Shown one piece after another: positions 13,411 through 13,474 of a stretch of 13,474 nucleotides of DNA. The stretch spans positions 1 to 13,474 of the forward strand of contig JAKEHZ010000060.1 in NCBI GenBank assembly GCA_022614735.1, written 5' to 3'. The notes below the pieces were generated by a model, which worked only from the letters and a program-made list of their open reading frames with translations, had not been told where the DNA came from and made no database searches. Positions within the stretch are counted from its first letter, which is position 1, and every line of letters begins with the position of its first letter. Both the position numbers and the translations under genes were made by a program. This DNA comes from Acidobacteriota bacterium (GTDB lineage Bacteria > Acidobacteriota > Blastocatellia > RBC074).

Positions 13411-13474
13411 TTTCAACACGAAGGGTCAAAGGGTCAAAGGGTCAAAGGGGAGATTAAGGCATGATTTTTTCTTC
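13411..13474 (+). repeat. Second copy of the GGGTCAAA inverted-repeat element (cut by the window edge)
   Basis: 13411-13450 matches 6208-6247 at 39 of 40 positions (A/G at 13420), and similarity continues through the loop (AAGGC-TGATTTTT). Only the left arm and loop are inside the window, so a matching right arm is expected just beyond 13474. The outer unique part of the arm at 6194-6207 is not conserved here. Confidence 0.88.

Overview
This 13.5 kb window looks like ordinary chromosomal DNA of an Acidobacteriota bacterium, most likely Blastocatellia or a relative. That assignment is inferred from the gene content: an ECF sigma factor of the TIGR02999 type next to a Ser/Thr kinase with a TolB-like domain and TPRs, secreted PQQ-type beta-propellers, an S9 peptidase, a Tat-exported PhoX-like (DUF839) protein and a DinB-like protein, at roughly balanced GC. 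No rRNA, tRNA, phage, plasmid or CRISPR signal was seen.

Layout. 1-96 (+): the C-terminal tail of a probable membrane protein. 266-3445 (+): an ECF sigma factor followed 9 nt later by a large membrane-anchored Ser/Thr kinase, a probable two-gene signalling unit. 3442-4659 (-): a soluble PAS/HisKA_3 histidine kinase, convergent with the Ser/Thr kinase, the two stop codons overlapping in one TTAA. 4815-7708 (+): two related but separately initiated exported PQQ-type beta-propeller proteins. 7912-10083 (+): an exported S9 (prolyl oligopeptidase/DPP-like) serine peptidase. 10387-11784 (+): a Tat-exported PhoX-like protein. 11922-13256 (-): an exported TPR protein followed by a DinB-like protein, probably one transcript.

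The genes are mostly recognisable families. Signal peptides on five neighbouring genes (two propellers, peptidase, PhoX-like, TPR) point to a cell-envelope locus, with the sigma factor and the two kinases as regulators that may or may not act on it; nothing in the sequence proves that link.

The most unusual content is between the genes. Seven of the eight intergenic gaps carry short-unit tandem repeats (7-9 bp units). Five of these form long inverted repeats: a 44-bp arm pair at 6194-6318, 12-13 bp at 7713-7764, a perfect 35 bp at 7813-7895, 32 bp at 10214-10299 and 57 bp at 11787-11912. Different unit sequences adopt the same 'tandem repeat folded on itself' design, and modules recur in different combinations. 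One inverted repeat sits inside a 188-bp element with terminal inverted repeats and a 9-10 bp flanking direct repeat, which looks like a MITE. This mosaic intergenic repeat system is the best candidate for something not well described.
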